64,000 nt of DNA from Closterium sp. Naga37s-1. Taxonomy: Eukaryota; Streptophyta; Zygnematophyceae; Desmidiales; Closteriaceae. The position numbers were made by a program, and so were the translations under genes. The DNA lies in the NCBI GenBank assembly GCA_947471745.1, contig CANJKZ010000929.1:1041001-1105000 (forward strand), given 5' to 3'. Shown here piece after piece: positions 10,486-22,259 of this stretch (its first letter is position 1; each line of letters starts with the position of its first letter). The notes under the pieces are model-generated. The model saw nothing but the letters and a program-made list of their open reading frames with translations, was not told the origin of the DNA and searched no databases.

Positions 10486-12690
10486 ATGGCAACCCCTAGG
10501 GTCCTGCGCTTTGACGCTGAGGGTAGGCCGCTCGAGTTCTCGGTCTGGCTCCTGCGTGCGTGCCGCCTCCTAGAGAGCCAGGTTCAGGCACACGAGATTC
10601 TGTGGGCGCACACTTCCAGTGACTTTCCAGAGCCCGCTGACCCTGCACCCTTAGCAGCTAACCCCACACCTGCAGACAGTGACCGTTATGCACGCGAGCG
10701 TGCTAACGTGACCGCGTGGAAGTCGCGTGATGCTGCGGCCTGCATCGCCCTCAGTAGCCTCCTCCCTGAGTCTGAGAAGACCCACTTCACTCAGGTTCGC
10801 ACGGCTAGTGAGTTCCTGACTGCGATCAAGGCCCGCTATGCTACTCCCACCACTGTCTCTCTTGGTCGCCTGTTCCTTCTGTTCCTGTTTCCTGACCTCG
10901 CCTCGTTTGAGCGCGCTGCTGACTTGATCACTTATCTGCGCTCGCTCGATTCTAGCTACCGCGCTGCTTGCACTGACGCGCAACTTGCAGTGCTCTCTCC
11001 CCCCATGGCGATTACTATCTATTTCATCGCCACTAGCCTCCCTGACCGCCTTGCCTCGGTTCGTGAAGCGCTTCTACTGAAGCATCCTAGCGAGCTCACT
11101 ATCGAGGTCCTTGAGTCGGCACTCAAGGACGTCAAGAGCAACCTCCGCTTGATAGCATCTGCCTCTGGTGCTATGCCCCCTCCACTGTTTCACGGGTGCA
11201 CTGTCCCTCAGCTGCCCACCTTTACTGCTTCCCTCGCCACTGCCGCTACTGACGTGACGACAGCTGCTGTTATGACTTCTTCGCGGTCTCAGGGTAGGAG
11301 TGGCAGGAGGGGCGGTCAGGTTGCGGGCGGAGGCGGCGGAGGCGGTAGGGGTGACGTGGCGAGCGGCGGTGGCGGGAGTGCAGGGGCTGGAGGAGCGCCT
11401 CGTGCAGCGGCCGGTGACTCCCCAGCTGCAGCTGGTGGAGGTGACGCCCGGGTTCATCAGCCACCTACTGATCTGCTAGCCGTAGGGGGTGGAGCAGCGG
11501 CGTGGTACCTGACTCAGCGACAGCAGCAGCCCCTCCCCTCGCAGCAGCCACAGCAGCAGCAGCAGGTTTTGGGGCAGGGGTCAGGACAGCGTCAACTGCA
11601 GCGCGGTGTCGTCTACCCTCCCTGCACATATCACGTTCTGACAGTTGTCCGCCGCGGCCAGCCTTGTGGCCGCAGCCACCCACCAGGTATGTGCTTTGCT
11701 CAGCTTACTGATACGGTTCGGTTGGCCTTGTTCAGATGCACGGCCCCGCTCTGTGGGGCGTGTTGGCTTCTCAGTTGGTTGATCTCTTAGGAAATCCTCA
11801 TGCAATGTATGCTGTTGTTGACTCTAGTGCTTCTGACTCTGTTTACTTGAGTGTTGTTCGCTTAGGTGCTAGTCTTGCTGAGGTGCCTGTTGCTAGTGTA
11901 GGTACTTGTGTAGACACTAGTCCAGGAGCTGCTCCAGAGAACGCTTCGCTGTCTTTCACTTCAGACTCCGGAGCTTCGCACGGTTTCTTCCGCAACCGCA
12001 CGACGCTTACCCTGCTTCCTACGCCGGTCTCCGTAGCACTGGCTGATCCCACTTCGGGACCAGACACTGCTCGCTACACTACTACGCTTCCGTGCTCGGC
12101 TGTTCACTCCGGTTCTCTAATCGGCTTCCACGTCCCCTCATTCTCAAGGAACTTGGTGGGCGTGAGGCCGCTCGTGAGTCAGCACGTGGGTGTGTGGATT
12201 GAGCCTTCTGGCGAGACTGCGGTTTGTGTCGACAGGGACACGTACGCACCTTTCGCCACCTTTACCGCTGAGCCGGGCTCTGGTCTCTACACACTTCACA
12301 CTGGCCCCCGAGGGCAGCAGCAGCAGCAGCAGCAGCGGCAGCAACAGCAGCAGCTACTGCCCCCGACCCCTGTCATTGCCCCTCGTCAGGTTCCCGCATC
12401 TGACCAGGTTACCGCGTTTCCCGAGGTAGGTGTGTCTGGTCAGGTTCCAGTGTCTGGTCCAGTTGCTGCGTCGTGCTTCTGCCGGTCGCTTGCCCACTCC
12501 ACTGTTTTGTGGCACCACCGGATGAGGCACCCGTCCATTTCTCGCATGCGCGCTATGTCTAGTCAGCGTCTTGTCTTGGGCCTCCCACGAGTCTTCCCGT
12601 CGTTGCCGCCTTCGCTTGCGCCACCCTGCGGTCCCTGCGTCGAGGGTCGGCTGCGCGCCACCCCTCACTCCTCCTCCCTTCGTCCGGCCA
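10486..12690 (+). pseudogene. E2 Gag, protease and start of integrase
   Basis: The Gag starts MATPRVLRFDAEG and keeps the family fold to about residue 260. A Gly/Ala-rich stretch, poly-Gln tracts and the expanded Cys-His motif (C-x13-C-x3-H-x4-C, about 11620-11695) follow. The frame shifts near 11740. The second frame carries the retropepsin DSGAS at about 11966 and the GAG-pre-integrase segment (WHHRMRHPS...CGPC), and stops at the G1 insertion before the integrase core. Confidence 0.88.
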
Positions 12691-13030
12691 TGTGAGGATC
12701 TGGTTCAGGAAAGATAGATCTATTCAATGATTCACCTGGGTACAAGGCGAGGCTATATATAGGCTCGACACAAAGGCAGCAAGGGTGTTACTAGAAGGTT
12801 CCGCGGGTCGCGAAGCGTCCCAAACGGGTCCTTCCCGAATTCGGTAGAAGGCAATTCGGTGGCAACCGAAAAGCCTAGAATTCGGTCCACTCAACCTAGT
12901 TCGGTGCCTATAACTATAATAACTAAAGTAAAAGCAACGAACCTAGGGAATCAAGCAAAAGCATGCAAGATAAGATAAAGCTAAGCTAGATAATGCACAA
13001 TAAGTCTAGCAAAGCCGTCGTACTCTCACA
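12691..13030 (-). repeat. G1 3' LTR (about 340 bp)
   Basis: On the plus strand it starts TGTGAGGATC and ends CTCTCACA, giving matching inverted ends TGTGAG/CTCACA. Next to it is a C-run (CGTCCCCCCCTCAG, 13031-13044) that is the polypurine tract on the minus strand. Without a second LTR copy the edges are inferred. Confidence 0.7.
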
Positions 13031-13040
13031 CGTCCCCCCC

Positions 13041-16000
13041 TCAGAGCTGGGTGGTGTGAGATACACCCTGCTTGACAAGATAATCCTTGAGAGCACGGCG
13101 TGCGTTGCCCATATCAGCTTCTGCAACCCAACTGTTATCTGACGGGCCATATCCCTTCCAGCGTATCAAGAACTCGAGCGTGTTGCCACGTCCGCGTTGA
13201 TGAGCGAGCACTCCTTGCACCTCGTACTCTGGTTCATCCTGTACAAAAACAGGTCGTGGTGGCGGGAGCTGTCGTCCCGTGAACTGTTGGTTGGGGTCCT
13301 TGTAGGGCTTTAGCAGCTGAACATGGAAAGCGTTGTGAAGCTTCCACGTAGCAGGTAAGCGCAAGCGGAATGTTAGTGGTGTCACCTGTGCCTCAATGCG
13401 AAAGGGACCATAGAAATGAGGCCGGAGCTTGGACGGAAGGTGAGATAAGTCAAAGTTGCGTGTGTTGAGAAGCACCTGATCTCCGACTGCTACTGAGTGA
13501 TCTCGTCGCTGACGATCGGAATACTGCTTCTGGGAGTTCTGCATCGTGGAAGGACGTCGCTGAGTCTTCTCCCATAGCTGTTGCATGGTGGTGATGAAGT
13601 CTTGTGCAGCTTGGACATGTGCCGGTGTGGTTGGCTGCTATGGTGTAAGTGGTTCCCGTCTGTAGCACAGGAAGAAAGGAGATTTCCCTGTGGCCGCATG
13701 CGAAGCGTTGTTGTAAGCGAACTCAAGCGTCGGTGACTGTAGATCCCAGTGGCTGATGTTGACTTTCCAAGATGTGTGCAGTAACTGTTCAACCACCCGA
13801 TTGAGTCGCTCAGTCTGTCCGTCAGTCTTGGGGTGGTACGCTGAAGACATCGCAAGCTTTGTCCCCAACAAACCCATGAATTCCCTCCATAACTTACTGA
13901 TGAATTTTGGCTCTGTCTAATTTGAGTGTAGCGGGGATGCCGTGGATGGTGATGATGCGGTCGAAGAAGAGGCGAGCAGTTGCTTCAGCTATAGCCGTGG
14001 CGTTGGTCGGGATGAAGTGTCCCATTTTGGAGAACTTGTCGATCACCACGAGTATAGTGCCATGCCCTCGTGAGGTCGGAGGTAGCCCAGTGATGAAGTC
14101 TAGGATGACGACTTGCCATGGCTGCTTCGGTACGGGTAGAGGCTGAAGTAACCCTGCTATTTTGTGCTTGCTACTCTTCATCCGCTGGCAGGTGTCGCAA
14201 GAGGTGACGGACTGCTGCACGTCTGCTGCCATCCGGGGCCAGTAGTAATACTTTGCCATTCCCGCTAATGTCTTGTTGCTCCCGAAATGTCCCGCGTATG
14301 CTACGTCGTAAAACTCCTCCTGTAAGATCTGTCGAAGCGGGGCATAGTTCGGTACCCAAATCTTTCCTATTCCCTTTCTTACAGCTAAGTCCTTCTCCAA
14401 CTGTAACAACTTCTGTTTTTCTGCTGTAGCAATCTCTGCGTCCACGGAGTACCCATATTGGAATTGACCCTTGAGAAGAGGGTTCATCCTGTCGAGCTGG
14501 ATGCCTGCTTCGTGAGCGGGGCGGCTCAACGCGTCTGCCTTGTTATGTAGCCCGGGTTTGTAGACGATGTTGTAATGGAAGTGGGTCTCCAAGAAGTCCA
14601 CCCACCACACCTGTCGTCGTGAGAGTGTCGGCTACGACTTCAGGTATTTGAGGCTGCAGTGGTCAGTGTAAACTGTAGTCTTGGCTCCCTCTAGATAACA
14701 CCTCCACGCCTTGAAGGCTGTGACTATCGCTAAGGCTTCCTTGTCATGGATTGGTTAGTTCAGTTCTGCTCCGTGTAGCTTATTACTATGGTAGGCGATG
14801 GGCTGCAAACCGCGTCCATGATCGTGCATCAGTACTGCTCCGATTGCTTGGTCACTAGTATCTATTCCACCACGTAGTCTCTGTCTGGATTCGGTAGGAT
14901 GAGTACTGTTGCTGTATTCAGTGCTGTTTGTAGCTGCTCCATGGCTTGCTGTTGAGGAGTATCCCATTTGTAGGGCGTATCCTTTTTTAGTAGGTTGGTC
15001 AGTTGCACTGCTATCTTAGCATACTGCGGCACGAACCCGTTGTAGTAGTTGGCGAAGCCTAGGAGCTGTTGCAACTTCTTCACGTTCTTCGGAACTTTCC
15101 ACTTCTTGACGACTTTGATCTTCCGCGGGTCCACGTGTACGCCCACGGCACTCACCATGTGCCCGAGAAACTGCACCTTCTTCAAGGCGAAGTCGCTCTT
15201 CGACAGCTTCACGTAGAACTTGTTCTCTCGCAGGATCTCGAAGACTTTCCGCAGATGCTCCACATGCTCTTTCATATTCTTGGAGTAGATGAGAATGTCG
15301 TCCAGGTACACCACCATGCACTCGTCCAGTAGGGTTCGTATGATGTGGTTCATCTCCGCCTGGAACATCCCCGGTGCATTGTAGAGCCCGAACGGCATCA
15401 CTAAGTACTCGTAGGAGCCGTATCTGGTACGGAACGTCGTCTTGTGGATCGAGTTGTCTGCCATCTTGATCCGCCAATAACCCGACCGTAGGTCCAGCTT
15501 CGAAAATACTGTTGCACCACGTAGCTGTTCTAGAAGATCGTCTATGAGCAGTATGGGGCATTTGTTTTTTACTGTTTGTTTGTTCAGTGCCCGGTAGTCG
15601 ATGCACATACGTAAACAACCGTCTGGCTTTGGAGTAAAGAGAACCAGTGCGCCGTAAGGAGAGGTGGATGGGCGCATCATTTGTCTGTCCAGTAGATACT
15701 CTATCTGCTTCTTCATGTCAGTCTGTTCGGTCGGACTAAGGCAGTATGGTGCACGTGAGACGGGTTTCGCACCTGGTTCCTCTACGATCTCGTGCTCGTG
15801 GGTGCGTGCTAGACGCACTCCTGCAGGCAAGTCATCCGGCATGATGTCCTTGTACTGCTCCAACACCTCATGTACTGCTGCAGGTAGCTCCGTGTTCGGC
15901 TTTTCCTCCCCTGCTGCTGCCATAACTAGTGCTAAGTAACCCGTGTTACTCTCGTTTACCGTCCGTTTGAACCGTGCCAGTGTTGTTTCAGGAACATTCC

Positions 16001-16352
16001 CTGTATCCGTCCAACTTCTCAGCTCCACATGTTTCCAATTGTTGTAGATGCACGCCTTCCGGTTGGCCCAATCGATCTCGGGGTTGAACCGCTTCAGAAA
16101 AACACGTCCCTAGATGAAATCTGATCCCTTTATGTTTGCGATCGGCAATGTTGGCTTCCACCTTAACGCTCCTATTTGCAACTGCAATGTTGACTCGCCG
16201 TGAGTGGGAAGCTTCGTACCGTCCACCATCGTTGCTGTAAATTGGGTCTCCTCCGATGACTCTCCAATTTTCTCCAACGTCCCGCGGTCGCACACCGAGT
16301 GGGACGCACTACTGTCCACCAGGGCCTGGAGGCGTCGCCCGCTGCAGATCAC
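13041..16352 (-). pseudogene. G1 Pol: PR-RT-RNase H-IN-chromodomain
   Basis: The protease motif is ALVDSSASHS (near 16320), with Ser where the catalytic Asp-Ser-Gly is expected. An in-frame TAG sits near 16110. RT (16028-14862) has the CIDYRALN, SKLDLRSGY and VVYLDD motifs. RNase H (about 14860-14630) has two stops. The integrase has the HHCC zinc region (CDTCQRMK), core D residues (ILDFITGLPP, VVIDKFSKMGHF), a frameshift near 13915, and then SAYHPKTDGQTERLNR. The C-terminus (13041-13586) is a chromodomain (YEV...FLIRWKGYGPSDNSW). Chromodomains in such integrases are known to steer insertion to chromatin. Not functional as it stands. Confidence 0.9.
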
Positions 16353-16532
16353 CTTGAGTACTAGTGGTTATTGCCGCTCCGGGTAACTGTAAATGGTGTT
16401 GCTTATAGGATCATAGGGTAGATCAAATGTATCATCCCTTGGTCCCGCGCTCGAAGCTGCTCTCTCAATATCAGGTATCAGCTGAGTAGGGTTAGAAGGA
16501 TTGATCCGAGGCTGGTACAGCTTTTCCTGAGC

Positions 16533-17395
16533 CTAGAACCTTCCCCTAAGCCTTTGCAGCTGTGTTGGCTTAACCAGTGGGGAACAGTGGGGAGCCTTAA
16601 CACCGTGCTGCTCGGAGAGAATATTAGCTCCTCGGAACGCTCGACCCATATTAGCGCTCCGGAGTAGGGTCCCCATATTACCTGGTACCGGTTTAATTTC
16701 TGATTCTCCCTTTATAAAGGCTTGAAACCCACGAGAATTAATATTCTTACTTGTCGGGGTGTACGGCTGGAGATTCCTAGACGGTGCAGGGTCTTGTTTC
16801 GCGGAGTCTCCATTTGTCTCGGCGATTTCCCCTGGTGCCGGCCGGTCGTGACATTTTATATTCGCGCCATCATATTCTCCTTTTTTCGCCCTCTCCAAAG
16901 TTGCCACATTGTCCGTTTTCTGTTTCGGGGGTGCCGCAGTGTTCTTGTCCCTCAGCTCCGTACGCCTTTTCTTCAATTTCCAACACCCCAAGATGCGGTG
17001 TCTTGTAGCGCCGCAAAATTCGCACGTCACATTTTTTGCTAGCCGCTGCTTCGCATCGCCCTTGTCATTCTCCATTGGCTCAGCAGTTGTGGGTGGTCCC
17101 TATCGCCCCAAGCAACAATTTGGCTGGTTGCGTCGTGTTCCGTAGAAGCTACTGTTCAACGCGTTGAACTGTTCGATCAGTGCTGCAAAAAACTGCATCC
17201 ACATCCCTTGGACTATACTGTTGCTAATGAACTCTAGAGATGGGCCTCGTAACAGTGTTGCTGCGAGCCGTATGCGCATTGCGTCTTGGGTCGGGGTTGT
17301 GCATCCAACGGCTTCGAAATAAAATTCGAGTTCAGCTACGAATCGACGAACGTCGCTCCCTTTCACTAGAGGATCGAACACGTTTGGTTGTCTCG
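16533..17395 (-). pseudogene. G1 Gag remnant with CCHC knuckle
   Basis: 17395-17100 encodes a gypsy capsid segment (PNVFDPLVKGSDVRRFVAEL...). 17075-16533, in another frame, has CEFCGATRHRILGC, a canonical C-x2-C-x4-H-x4-C zinc knuckle. The N-terminus is cut off by the deletion that joins G1 to E2. Confidence 0.75.
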
Positions 17396-19652
17396 ACTTC
17401 ACTACAACAGCAGGAGCTACAGCGGCTGGAGGAGCAGCAGCCGCCACCTCCTCCTCCTGTCTCTGGTCTTCGGACCCTCGGTCTCCGCTCTCCCTCTCCT
17501 CCCTCCTCACCCTCTCCTCCCATCTCTGGTCCTCCGCTTCCTCCTCGTAACCCCTCCCCAGCTATTTTCCCTCCTCCTTTGCCCCCGTTGTCCCCTCCTC
17601 TTTCTCACACTTGGCCTTCACGTCGCTCACCTCGTGCTCGTCCCTCGTTCCTTGTTCCCTTCAGTGACCTTCGTACTGCCCTGTTTCGTTCTAGTCCGCC
17701 TCGTTTGTCTCCTTCTGTACTTCTTTCTCCTCCTGAGTCGGCTCTCACAGCTTCCCTCTCTACTCCTATCACAGACTACTACCATACGTACCGTCCTATT
17801 GTCTCTCATATTCTCGCCTCTATTTTTACCGACCCCCATGCTTCTCAAACCTCTGTCTTTGCTCTTACTGCCGCAGTCACTGAGTTTGCCTCTACTCGCC
17901 GCCTTGACTACGCCACCAGTCTTGTGGTTGCTCCACCTACCAGTCCTCTGGCCGTTGGGGTTGAGTCTGCCCTTGGCTGTGACGCCCTATAGGACAGGCA
18001 GTTTGAGCCGGAGTTCCTGGCAGCCGCATCCCCTCATCTCTGTGCCATGCTGCTCGCCCCTGAGGGAGACCCCGACGCCCCTGACATACCGACTCCTTGC
18101 ACTTACGCTGAGGCAATGACAGGGCCTTGGGCCTCTCAGTGGAGAGCTGCCATGGACTCAGAGATGGCCTCCTACAGATCCACAGGCACCTACGTCGACG
18201 AGGTTTCCCCCCCTGGGGCGAACGTAGTCGATAACATGTGGATCTTCAGGGTGAAGCGGCCACTGGATCTCCTCCAGTCTTCAAGGCGCGCTATGTGGCC
18301 AGAGGTTTCAGTCAGCGCGAGGGAGTTGACTTCTTTCAGACCTTCGCGCCTACCCCAAAGATGACCACTCTTTGGGTGTTACTGCACGTAGTAGCACAGA
18401 GAGACTACGAGTTACACTCTCTTGACTTCTCCACTGCTTTCCTTCAGGGTAGCCTGTACGAGGAGGTCTGGCTGCGTCGTCCCTCTGCCTTCACTAGCTC
18501 TTTCCCTCCTGGGACCAAGTGGAGGCTTAGGCAACCGGTTTACGGTCTCAGTCAAGCTCCTCGTGAGTGGCACGACACCCTTTGCTCTACCCTTTCGGAC
18601 CTTGGTTTCCAGCCTTCTTCTGCCGATCCGTCGCTGTTCGTTCGTCGTGGCTCCACACCGTTGTTTGTACTGGTCTACGTCGATGACCTGGTTTTCGACA
18701 CTGCTGACGGGGTTGCTTTGGGTGACGTGAAGCTCAAACTGCAGAAGAGACACACTTGCACTGACCTTGGGGAGCTGCACCACTACCTTGGCCTGCAGAT
18801 CACCAGGGACAGAGCCGCTCGCACCATTACACTCTCACAGTCACACATGGTGCAGCAGGTCCTTCAGCGGTTCGAGCTTCAGCACTCCACGGTACATCAC
18901 ACACCTCTTGCCGATGACCATAGACTCACCGGACCCTTCCCTGACGAGCCGTTTGAGCCTAGTGGTCCTTACACCGAGCTTGTTGGCTGCCTCATATATC
19001 TGATGACTTACACTCGCCCGGACCTCGCCTTCCCTCTCAGCATCCTTGCTCGTTTTGTTGCGCCAGGGAGACACCATCCAGTTCATTGGACAGCTGCTGT
19101 GAGGGTGGCAAAGTACCTAGCGATGACATCAGGCGTGGGGCTGGTTCTTGGAGGGAGACAGGACGTCGTGCTTACTGGACACTGTGACTCTTCTTACGCT
19201 GATGACGCTGTGATGCACACGTCTACTCAGGGGTTATGTTTCAGCCTAGGCTCTGGAGCTGTTTCGTGGAGGTCCACACGTTCCTCCTCACTCTCGACCT
19301 CTACTACTAAGGCCGATATCTACGCTAGAGCTATGGCTGCAGAGGAGCTTCGCTGGCTGACGTTCTTGCTCACTGATCTTGGTGAGCGGACGAGCTTGCG
19401 GGGACCTTGTTCACTGATAACAAGGCGAAGATTCTTCTCTGTTGAGAGCCGCGACTGGAGAGCAGAGTGAAGCACATGAACGTTAGGTACTTTCTTGTGC
19501 GAGAGTTGCTGAGGCGTGGGCAGGCTCGCTTCGACTTTGTTGAGTCCGAGGCCAACACTGCAGACATCTTCACCAAGGCCCTGCTGCCTTGTGACCACCA
19601 GAGGTGTTGTGTGCAGTTAGGTCACGTTGACACAGGTTCTCGCCTTGCATAG
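17396..19652 (+). pseudogene. E2 linker, RT and RNase H
   Basis: Pro/Ser-rich linker, a TAG stop at 17990-17992, then the RT start (TGTYVDEVSPPGANVV) near 18185. A frameshift near 18260 precedes RT proper, with FSTAFLQGSLYEEVW and YVDD at 18676-18687. RNase H has HCDSSYADD near 19180 and SSSLSTSTTKADIYA. A last frameshift near 19395 precedes the terminal NTADIFTKAL block. No intact frame. Confidence 0.92.
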
Positions 19653-19826
19653 TCTTGAGTTCTCTCCTTGCTTTGTTTGTACACTTTACATATACCTCTG
19701 TGAACTTTTGAACTAGCCTTGTGGCTCTTTTACTTGTACGCGGAGTGAGTGGTGACGTTGTGATCCACCCTGAGCTTCGTTTCTTTGTGACTGTTTTTGT
19801 GACAGTACACTTTTGGTTTTGCTTGA

Positions 19827-19852
19827 CACCCCTCACTTAGACTATGAGGGTG
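19827..19852 (+). promoter_or_regulatory. E2 PPT hairpin
   Basis: CCTCA pairs with TGAGG, extended by CAC/GTG, around a 9-nt loop. The corresponding bases in E1 and E3-E5 are CCCCA/TGGGG, so a T-A pair replaces a C-G pair while pairing is kept. Confidence 0.55.
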
Positions 19853-19952
19853 TGTCAAATATTGTAGACTTAGTGATGTGTGTTATAGGGGGTACAACTG
19901 TTAGGGTTAGGTTTATGTACCCCAAGTCAAACCAACACTTTCATTCTTGACA
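19853..19952 (+). repeat. E2 3' LTR (100 bp)
   Basis: Same ends and core as 9626-9739, shorter by indels of 5 and 9 bp. Followed by TSD CAAAG. Confidence 0.9.
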
Positions 19953-20035
19953 CAAAGCTAGCGTGGTAACGGTAACGCGAGAAATTGGAGTGCCTTAAGG
20001 GCCTAGCGCCAAGGTTGGGATGTGTCGAGGCGGAG

Positions 20036-20161
20036 TGAGAAGAAATGAGGAATGGATGAACTAGGAAATGAGTTGGGTACAAATATGAAACCCTAGAAAG
20101 CTGTACCCCATACTGTCTACCCCACTACAGCCTAGAAAGACTATAGCATATAAGTTCGACA
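20036..20161 (-). repeat. Mini-element 3' LTR
   Basis: Identical to 21934-22059. On the minus strand it starts TGTCGAAC and ends TTCTCA. Confidence 0.95.
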
Positions 20162-20163
20162 CA

Positions 20164-20184
20164 CCCCCATAGGCAAAGTGGGGG
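20164..20184 (-). promoter_or_regulatory. Mini-element PPT hairpin
   Basis: CCCCCA/TGGGGG inverted pair two bases from the LTR, as in the full-length relatives. The 3' priming signal is retained. Confidence 0.6.
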
Positions 20185-20239
20185 AGAACAAGGGGTCACA
20201 AGACCAGTCAAGCAAAGCACAGCAAGCTCAGGGTGGATC

Positions 20240-21930
20240 CCAACACCCTCTTCGCTGCAGCCATGTGCTCTGGTCTGTGTCTCCCAGGAGCAACATAGCG
20301 TGCCAAAATGCTAAGAGGGTATGCAAGGTCAGGTCGAGTGCAGGTCATCAGGTACATGAGGCAGCCAACAAGCTCTGGGTACGGGCCACTCGACTCTACG
20401 GACTCATCCGAAGGCAGAGCTGAGAGCGAGTGGCGAGTAGACAGAGGAGTGGACTGAGGCGAGGAGTACGTGAAGCCGAAGCGCTGAAGGACCTGCTGCA
20501 CCATGTGTGACTGAGTCAGGGTAATGGTGCGCTGTGCTCTGTCCCGGGTGATCTGCAAGCCAAGGTAGCTGCGCAGTTCACCCAGGTCTGTGCACGTGTG
20601 TCTCTTCTGCAGCTCGGACTTCACGTGGGCGAGTCCAGCAGTGTCAGCTGTGGCAAAGACCAAGTCATCGACGTACACGAGGATGTAGAACGGCGGCAAA
20701 GACGTGTCGGTGCGCAGAAACAGCGACGGGTCGGCAGTAGAAGGAGCAAACCCAAGAGCCGCAAGTGTAGTCCTCAGTGTGTCATGCCACTCACGAGGTG
20801 CCTGGCGGAGACCGTAGACTGGCCGCCGGAGGCTCCACTGGGTACGAGGAGGAAAAGACCCAGTGAAGCCAGGTGGACGGCGCAGCCAGATCTCCTCGTG
20901 CAGGCTCCCCTGCAAGAAAGCAGTGCTGAAGTCAAGAGAGTGAAGCTCGTAGTCACGGTGAGCGGCTATGTGCAGTAGTACCCGAAGAGTGGTCATCTTC
21001 GGGGTGGGAGAGAAGGTCTGAAAGTAGTTAACTCCCTGCCGCTGACTGAAGCCACGAGCCACGTAGCGCGCCTTGAAGACAGGCGGAGAACCCGGCGGCC
21101 GCTTCACCCTGAAAATCCACATGCCACTGACGATGTTCGCCCCAGGAGGGGGAACCTCGTCGACGTAGGTGCCTGTGGACTTCCAGGAAGCCATCTCTGC
21201 ATCCATGGCTGCCTGCCACTGAGAGGAGTAGGGACCCTCTATCGCCTCCGCGTAAGAGCGCGGAGTCGGGATGTCTAGTGCATCCGGGTCTCCCTCAGGG
21301 GCAAGCAGCATGGACACAAGATGAGGTGAAGCAACAGAAAAGCACTGGAACTCCTCCTGCCTGTCCTCAAGGACGTCCGTGCCAAGGGCACACTCACCCC
21401 CGACGGACGGAGGACAGACAGACTCAGACTCAGCGACAAGACTAGCAGCGTAGTCTAGGCGACAGCGAGCAGCAAAGTCGACAAGCTCAGAAACTAAGGC
21501 AGACGCAGCAGCGGACTCAAAGGAAGGGTCAGTGACGACAGTAGCAAGGAGACGCGTGACAGTAGGACTGGCAGCACGAAGGGAGTCCGACTCCGGGTCA
21601 GCAAGAACAGGAAGAGAGGACTCAGGAGGAGAAGGCAAAGGGGCACGCATCGGAGCAGTGGAGGGACGCAGAGACATCCGGTGCGTGCCTGGGACAGGGG
21701 GAGGACGCTGACGCGAACCACGACTACTAGTGCGAGCAGCACGGACAGGCGACGCAGGACGAGACGCAGGCTCACGACGCTCAGCAAGACCTCCAGTAGG
21801 ACCAGTGTAGGGAGAAGGAGCAGGCAGAGGAGAGGTAGGCTGGAACTGTGACTCGGACTGGACAGGCGGTGGACACTCTAAGGGAGGAGCCGGACTAGCA
21901 GAGGGCGGAAGACCAAGAACCTGCTCTATA
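20240..21930 (-). pseudogene. Mini-element RT open frame (linker + RT + partial RNase H)
   Basis: An open frame runs without a stop from inside the 5' LTR (first ATG at 21980) to 20208. It contains the Pro/Ser linker (PAPSPYTGPTGGLAERR), the whole RT domain with GVNYFQTFSPTPK, FSTAFLQGSLHEEIW and YVDD (plus-strand 20664-20675), and the start of the Ty1-type RNase H. It ends after MAAAKRVL, where the sequence jumps into 3' UTR. GVNYF and PPRTQWS are shared with E4, not with E3 or E5, so an E4-like Pol is the likely donor, although the LTR differs from that of E4. Whether a protein is made is unknown. Confidence 0.85.
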
Positions 21931-21933
21931 CCA

Positions 21934-22059
21934 TGAGAAGAAATGAGGAATGGATGAACTAGGAAATGAGTTGGGTACAAATATGAAACCCTAGAAAGCT
22001 GTACCCCATACTGTCTACCCCACTACAGCCTAGAAAGACTATAGCATATAAGTTCGACA
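21934..22059 (-). repeat. Mini-element 5' LTR
   Basis: Identical to the 3' copy. Contains GGGGTACA...TGTACCC and TAGGGTTT as in the other short LTRs of the clade. Confidence 0.95.
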
Positions 22060-22064
22060 CGGAG

Positions 22065-22243
22065 GACTGGAGCGCGGGTTACCAACCGAACCGTGAGGCT
22101 GGGCTGCGATGTGGACTGTGGCGGGAAGAGTAGTCGAGGCGAATGTCGCAAGTGGTAACAGTACACAGTTTAGGTACTGTTGGCGGGAGCTGTTGGGTAC
22201 ACTATAAGCAGGGGCACGAAGAAAGGAAAACAATTTCCCTTAC
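22065..22243 (-). repeat. Probable 3' LTR portion of decayed gypsy G2
   Basis: Minus-strand TGTAAGGG follows a purine tract (complement of CCCCCTCTCC, 22248-22257), as expected for PPT plus LTR start. The LTR would continue left of the mini-element through 19958-20035, where E2 also inserted. No second copy is available to fix the edges. Confidence 0.4.
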
Positions 22244-22259
22244 ACTATCCCCCTCTCCA

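Larger units (their letters stand above)
12691..17395 (-). mobile_element. G1, Ty3/gypsy chromovirus nested in E2, 5' end lost
   Basis: Reading right to left: Gag fragment, CCHC knuckle, protease, RT, RNase H, integrase, chromodomain, polypurine tract and 3' LTR (12691-13030). No second LTR and no TSD are found at the right side, where the element stops inside Gag and runs into copia linker sequence. The missing 5' LTR and the missing E2 integrase core are adjacent, so one deletion may have removed both. The right boundary is accurate to about 30 bases. Confidence 0.85.
9626..19952 (+). mobile_element. E2, Ty1/copia element interrupted by gypsy G1, TSD CAAAG
   Basis: LTRs at 9626-9739 and 19853-19952 have TGTC...GACA ends and are flanked by perfect CAAAG (9621-9625, 19953-19957). 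The LTRs differ by two indels (5 and 9 bp) plus a few substitutions, so this is one of the older copies. A tandem-repeat leader precedes a Gag starting at 10486. The integrase is cut at 12690 by a minus-strand chromovirus, and the copia frame resumes near 17396 in the linker before RT. The integrase catalytic core is absent. E2 is the most diverged member of the clade here. Confidence 0.92.
20036..22059 (-). mobile_element. Non-autonomous 2.0-kb mini copia element, TSD CGGAG
   Basis: Two 126-bp LTRs (20036-20161 and 21934-22059) appear identical base for base and are flanked by perfect CGGAG (20031-20035, 22060-22064). Read on the minus strand, the PBS (TGGTATAGAGCAGGTT) runs straight into the copia linker upstream of RT, so leader, Gag, PR and IN are gone. 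At the other end RNase H is joined to the normal 3' UTR and PPT hairpin. The 5' junction lies on GAGCAGGTTC, a string present both in the family PBS region and in the linker coding sequence. The clean TSD shows it transposed as a short element. Confidence 0.95.
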
